Shown piece by piece: positions 6,987 through 9,511 of a DNA stretch of 9,511 nt. The stretch is from Trichothermofontia sp964536415 (lineage in GTDB: Bacteria; Cyanobacteriota; Cyanobacteriia; B231). Within the stretch, counting starts at the first letter, position 1. Each line of letters begins with the position of its first letter. A model generated the notes under the pieces. The model was given only the letters and a program-made list of their open reading frames with translations, ran no database searches and was not told where the DNA came from. The stretch spans positions 1 to 9,511 of the forward strand of contig CAZHXN010000124.1 in NCBI GenBank assembly GCA_964536415.1, written 5' to 3'. The translations under genes were made by a program, and so were the position numbers.

Positions 6987-7733
6987 GTGGTGAGTGATCA
7001 GGCGATCGGGACCTTGTATGGCCTGAGTGTAGGACCGGGTGATCCGGAGTTACTCACCCTGAAGGCATTGCGGCTTCTCCAGCAGGCCCCCGTTATTACC
7101 TTTCCTGCGGGGGTGGGGGGAAAGCCGGGTATTGCTGAACAAATCATCGCGCCCTGGGTGCAACCCCACCAGCAACAGGTGGCTCTTTCGTTCCCCTATG
7201 TGCACGATCACGACCAGTTACAAGCTGCTTGGCAAGCCGCAGCCAGAACGGTTTGGGGGTTTCTTCGCCAGGGGCAGGATGTGGTCTTTGCCTGCGAGGG
7301 GGATGTCAGTTTCTATAGCACCTTTACCTATCTGGCCCAGGCCCTTCAGCAGCTACCCGCCGCCCTCACGGCTGACACACAGTTGCCAATACCGATCGTC
7401 GCTGTTCCTGGGGTCTGTTCCCCAATGGCGGCGGCGGCAGCGTTGACCCTCCCGCTCACGATGGTGGCCCAGCGGTTGTTGGTCCTCCCCGCCCTGTATG
7501 CGATCGCAGAACTGGAGACAGCCCTCACCCAGGCAGATGTGATTGTGTTGCTGAAGGTGAGTTCGGTCTATACCCAGGTTTGGCCCATTTTGCAGCGCCA
7601 CAACCTGTTAACCAACAGTGCTGTAATCATCCGCGCCACCTGCCCCGATCAGCAGATTTATGCGGATCTCAGCCACTATCCGGATTTGCAATTGCCCTAT
7701 TTTTCGTTGTTGATCATTCGGCGATCACCCTAG
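6987..7733 (+). CDS. cobI: Precorrin-2 C20-methyltransferase
   Basis: CobI (CbiL in the anaerobic route) transfers a methyl group from S-adenosylmethionine to C-20 of precorrin-2 or its cobalt form, in corrin ring synthesis for the B12-type cofactor. The 248 residues fit the family. Signs of the tetrapyrrole methylase fold are YGLSVGPGDPELLTLKAL (11-28) near the N-terminus, the CEGDVSFYST loop (103-112) and VPGVCSPMAAAA (140-151). GTLYGLSVGPGDPELLT is characteristic of CobI within the methylase family. The start is GTG 6987, with GAAGGG six bases upstream (6975-6980); the next codon is also GTG (6990) and could be used instead. No other cob gene is present, and the protein is not fused to CobJ. 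The gene is flanked on both sides by purine heptamer repeats and converges with the DUF5340-type gene. Confidence 0.93.
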   Translation: MVSDQAIGTLYGLSVGPGDPELLTLKALRLLQQAPVITFPAGVGGKPGIAEQIIAPWVQPHQQQVALSFPYVHDHDQLQAAWQAAARTVWGFLRQGQDVVFACEGDVSFYSTFTYLAQALQQLPAALTADTQLPIPIVAVPGVCSPMAAAAALTLPLTMVAQRLLVLPALYAIAELETALTQADVIVLLKVSSVYTQVWPILQRHNLLTNSAVIIRATCPDQQIYADLSHYPDLQLPYFSLLIIRRSP

Positions 7734-7736
7734 CGT

Positions 7737-7760
7737 AAGGAAGAAGAAGGAAGAAGGAGA
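7737..7760. repeat. AAGGAAG heptamer units after cobI
   Basis: AAGGAAG (7737-7743), an extra AAG (7744-7746), AAGGAAG (7747-7753) and AAGGAGA (7754-7760) follow the cobI stop by three bases. They are the same unit as the array at 6885-6926, in the same orientation, but broken by a 3-bp phase slip. Confidence 0.75.
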
Positions 7761-7782
7761 AAAGAAAAAGACTATTTTCTTT
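7761..7782. terminator. A/T-rich hairpin between convergent genes (weak candidate)
   Basis: AAAGAAAA (7761-7768) and TTTTCTTT (7775-7782) are exact complements around a 6-nt loop. They lie midway between the convergent ends of cobI and the DUF5340-type gene. Read from either strand the 3' arm is T-rich, so it could serve both genes. The stem has only one G:C pair, so it is weak. Confidence 0.35.
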
Positions 7783-7797
7783 ATCCGCTATCCGTCT

Positions 7798-8043
7798 TCA
7801 CGAGATCGATGTGGGTCGAAGGTCTTCGTTCAGAGACCAACGGTAATCGATCGCCTGGTTAGACCGGCGACAGGCTTCCTCCAACTGTTTTTGCTGGGCC
7901 ATCGCCTTGCGGAGGGTAATAATCAATTCTTGCAATTGTGCCCGTTGCGGTGAACCTGGTTCGATCGCGATCGCGGTTTGTCGTTCTAGCAATTGCAGCA
8001 GCAGTTCGTAATGGACATAGGACGGGAGGGGAATCGGTTGCAT
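7798..8043 (-). CDS. DUF5340-type small cyanobacterial protein
   Basis: An 81-residue protein starting MQPIPLPSYVHYELLLQLLE. I recognise this as the cyanobacterial DUF5340 pattern: a conserved PIPLPS-HYELLLQLLERQT head, then a helix QELIITLRKAMAQQKQLEE (about 38-56) likely to form a coiled coil, then a conserved YRWSLN (67-72). It has no membrane segment or signal, and its function is unknown. The frame extends upstream to 8109, but those extra residues do not look conserved, and ATG 8043 starts exactly at the recognised head. The ribosome site is weak. It lies 129 nt downstream of trpC on the same strand and converges with cobI. A small dyad in the trpC spacer (ATCGCAC 8103-8109, GTGCGAT 8138-8144) could belong to its leader. 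Confidence 0.8.
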   Translation of the reverse strand: MQPIPLPSYVHYELLLQLLERQTAIAIEPGSPQRAQLQELIITLRKAMAQQKQLEEACRRSNQAIDYRWSLNEDLRPTSIS

Positions 8044-8172
8044 AGGGCATCCAGAAAAGAAGGAAGAGACAGTAAGTGTTGGCATAGGGGTTTCGCACGA
8101 GAATCGCACCCGGGATCAAAACAGCATCCATATACACGTGCGATCCGTTTAGCCCAGAAGAATCAAAGTTTC

Positions 8173-9114
8173 CTAATATGCAGGTTCCCCCTCTATCGAT
8201 CCGGATGCTGTAGATACTGTACGACAGGGCAGGGGCGCGATCAACGTCTGAAGAGCTTCCTGAAGATTAGGCTGACGCATCAACGACTCGCCCATGAGGA
8301 CAGCCCCAGCCCCAACCCCGGCGACATAATTTAAATCAGTTGGCGTATACAATCCTGACTCGCTTACACAAAGAATTTCACGGGCTTGCAGCGACGGACC
8401 ATACTGGTTAAGCAGGCGCTCTGTCGTTTGAAGATCTACGGAGAAATCCTGAAGATTGCGGTTATTGATGCCCACCAAAGTGACCCCCGTTAGGGACAAG
8501 ACCCGCTCTAATTCTGTGGAGGTGTGCACCTCAATCAGGGCAGCCATGCCTAAGCCTTGGGCAATTTTTAAAAAATATTGTAAATCCTGGTCTGTCAAGA
8601 TCGCGGCGATGAGGAGAACGGCATCTGCACCATAACGTCGAGCTAGGTAAATCTGGTAAGGATAGATAAGAAAGTCTTTACATAATAGGGGCAGGTCTAC
8701 GGTGGCCCGAATTTGGGCGAGGTAGTCAAAACTACCCTGGAAAAATTCTTGATCGGTGAGCACCGAAAGGCAACTGGCTCCCCCCTGGGCAAGTTGCTGG
8801 GCGATCGCGATCGGCTCGAAATCCGCCCGAATAATCCCTTTACTGGGAGATGCCTTCTTGACTTCCGCAATAATGGCAGGGGTTTGAGGGGCAGCCCGGA
8901 GAGCAGCCACAAAATCCCGTGGGGGAGGGCTAGTGGTGACTTGACGGCGCAACTCCGCTAGGGAAAGTTGTTCCCGCCATTGATCGATTTCGCGTTCTTT
9001 GTGCCAAACAATTTTCTCCAGGATATGCTGTGGCTCAGCATCGGGCACATGGACATGATAAGACAGATGCTGGACAGTCACGGGTGGATTGGGCGGACGA
9101 CGACGCACTTGCAT
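8173..9114 (-). CDS. trpC: Indole-3-glycerol phosphate synthase
   Basis: TrpC closes the ring of 1-(2-carboxyphenylamino)-1-deoxyribulose 5-phosphate to indole-3-glycerol phosphate, the fourth step towards tryptophan, in the cytosol. From ATG 9114 the protein has 313 residues and a (beta/alpha)8 barrel pattern. Expected active-site residues are present: Glu84 and Lys86 in IAEVKKASPSKG, Lys146 in LLCKDF, Glu195 in LIEVHT, Asn217/Asn218 in GINNRNL and SESG at 251-254. A phosphate-binding GAGAVLMGESLM lies at 268-279. The first 30 or so residues (MQVRRRPPNPPV onward, with VPDAEP) are an extension common in cyanobacterial TrpC. ATG 9114 is chosen because it begins this conserved head; the frame also opens at TTG 9135. 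No clear ribosome site precedes either. It is not in a trp operon here. A repeat-rich region lies upstream. No clear terminator follows the stop. Confidence 0.95.
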   Translation of the reverse strand: MQVRRRPPNPPVTVQHLSYHVHVPDAEPQHILEKIVWHKEREIDQWREQLSLAELRRQVTTSPPPRDFVAALRAAPQTPAIIAEVKKASPSKGIIRADFEPIAIAQQLAQGGASCLSVLTDQEFFQGSFDYLAQIRATVDLPLLCKDFLIYPYQIYLARRYGADAVLLIAAILTDQDLQYFLKIAQGLGMAALIEVHTSTELERVLSLTGVTLVGINNRNLQDFSVDLQTTERLLNQYGPSLQAREILCVSESGLYTPTDLNYVAGVGAGAVLMGESLMRQPNLQEALQTLIAPLPCRTVSTASGSIEGEPAY

Positions 9115-9177
9115 AGGCAACCAGTTCACTGGCAAATGGGGTGGAATCCCTCATACCCCACCCACAGACCTGTCGGT

Positions 9178-9208
9178 CTAGTAGCGGGTAACGTAGGTTA
9201 CGTACTAG
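9178..9208. promoter_or_regulatory. Nested repeat with GTA-N8-TAC upstream of trpC
   Basis: Outer arms CTAGTA (9178-9183) and TACTAG (9203-9208) enclose inner arms GTAAC (9188-9192) and GTTAC (9197-9201). The same bases form a 9-bp tandem near-duplicate, GGTAACGTA (9187-9195) then GGTTACGTA (9196-9204). GTA at 9188-9190 and TAC at 9199-9201 are eight bases apart, which matches the NtcA consensus. No TANNNT -10 box was found about 22 nt away in either direction, so NtcA control is only a possibility. Confidence 0.35.
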
Positions 9209-9463
9209 GCTAACTTAGCTTGCTTGGCTAGCCCTTGGCAAGCAGGGGTGTCGGGGGGAGTATCTGATGTCATTTGGCTACCAATCACACCTCCTCCCAG
9301 CGGTGGATGCTAGTCGGCTCCCTCGGCGCGATCGCAGCGTATCTCTCCTGGAGAATCACAGATGGCCAGGGACAGATTGGCGGTATGCTAATTGCGGAAT
9401 TGGGATTGATTCAGATGGGTGGGGAAAAAATGCCAGTCCCTTAGGGAAGGAGCATCGGCTCTC

Positions 9464-9508
9464 CTGGGTTTATGGTGGGGGCGCTACGCGCCCCCACCAT
9501 AAACCCAG
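9464..9508. repeat. 45-bp near-perfect palindrome
   Basis: Two exact 21-nt arms (9464-9484 and 9488-9508) surround a 3-nt loop TAC. The outer part contains CTGGGTTTATGG and the inner part GGGGGCGC, mirrored as GCGCCCCC and CCATAAACCCAG. There is no T-run after it. It looks like a dispersed cyanobacterial palindromic repeat more than a terminator, though a terminator role for a gene to the right cannot be excluded because the window ends three bases later. Confidence 0.9.
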
Positions 9509-9511
9509 CGT

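Larger units (their letters stand above)
9115..9511. other. Repeat-rich region upstream of trpC
   Basis: About 400 bp with no firmly supported gene. From left to right it holds the following: CCAGT/ACTGG (9121-9132); TGGGGT/ACCCCA (9137-9142 and 9155-9160); the nested repeat at 9178-9208; TGCTTG/CAAGCA (9221-9226 and 9239-9244) with GGCTAGCC (9226-9233) inside; a HIP1 site (9328-9335); and the long palindrome at 9464-9508. Two small open frames are possible, one on the - strand (9205-9288) and one on the + strand (9307-9444); both are too weak to call as genes. No trpC promoter was recognised. Confidence 0.45.

Noticed and set aside
7859..8137. 92-residue - strand frame overlapping the DUF5340-type gene
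   Set aside because: Wrong frame relative to the recognised PIPLPS/YRWSLN protein; His/Arg/Thr-rich shadow.
9267..9511. Open + strand frame from ATG 9267 to the window end with GGGGAG six bases upstream
   Set aside because: The ribosome site is attractive, but the peptide is rich in Trp, Arg and His without pattern and reads through the 45-bp palindrome, so it is probably chance.
1..9511. CRISPR array, tRNA, rRNA, transposase or defence genes
   Set aside because: No spaced direct repeats of CRISPR size, no tRNA-like T-arm/acceptor pairing noticed by eye, and no recognisable mobile or defence proteins in any frame.

Overview
The window comes from a cyanobacterium. It carries a chlorophyll-type magnesium chelatase D subunit and a plastocyanin with a signal peptide. 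Many intergenic and genic positions also hold the palindrome GCGATCGC (HIP1), with at least 12 full copies in 9.5 kb. The pentapeptide-repeat protein, the DUF5340-type small protein and the N-terminally extended TrpC are all typical of cyanobacteria too. The species cannot be told from this sequence alone.

Layout. Six genes run on the + strand: chlD (130-2133), a pentapeptide-repeat gene (2367-3029), petE (3070-3474, followed by a strong terminator at 3527-3556), a receiver-like gene broken by an in-frame TAG (3956-4621), an ftsI-type class B penicillin-binding protein gene (4848-6866) and cobI (6987-7733). Two genes run on the - strand and converge on cobI: a DUF5340-type small protein (7798-8043) and trpC (8173-9114). 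The right end (9115-9511) is the trpC upstream region. It is rich in inverted and direct repeats and ends in a 45-bp near-perfect palindrome at the window edge.

How the genes relate. This is mostly core metabolism and not one pathway. ChlD (Mg insertion into protoporphyrin IX) and CobI (precorrin-2 methylation) belong to two branches of tetrapyrrole synthesis. Plastocyanin carries electrons in the thylakoid lumen. FtsI makes septal peptidoglycan. TrpC makes the indole ring precursor of tryptophan. Spacers are long (about 100-480 bp) and there are few signs of tight operons. The closest pair is the pentapeptide gene and petE, with 40 nt between them.

Most worth checking: the amber codon inside the otherwise intact receiver-like frame; the AAGGAAR heptamer arrays on both sides of cobI; the uninterrupted all-leucine pentapeptide helix; the nested repeat with a GTA-N8-TAC (NtcA-like) match upstream of trpC; and the long palindrome at the right edge. 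I found no convincing new multi-gene system, CRISPR array, transposase, tRNA or rRNA.
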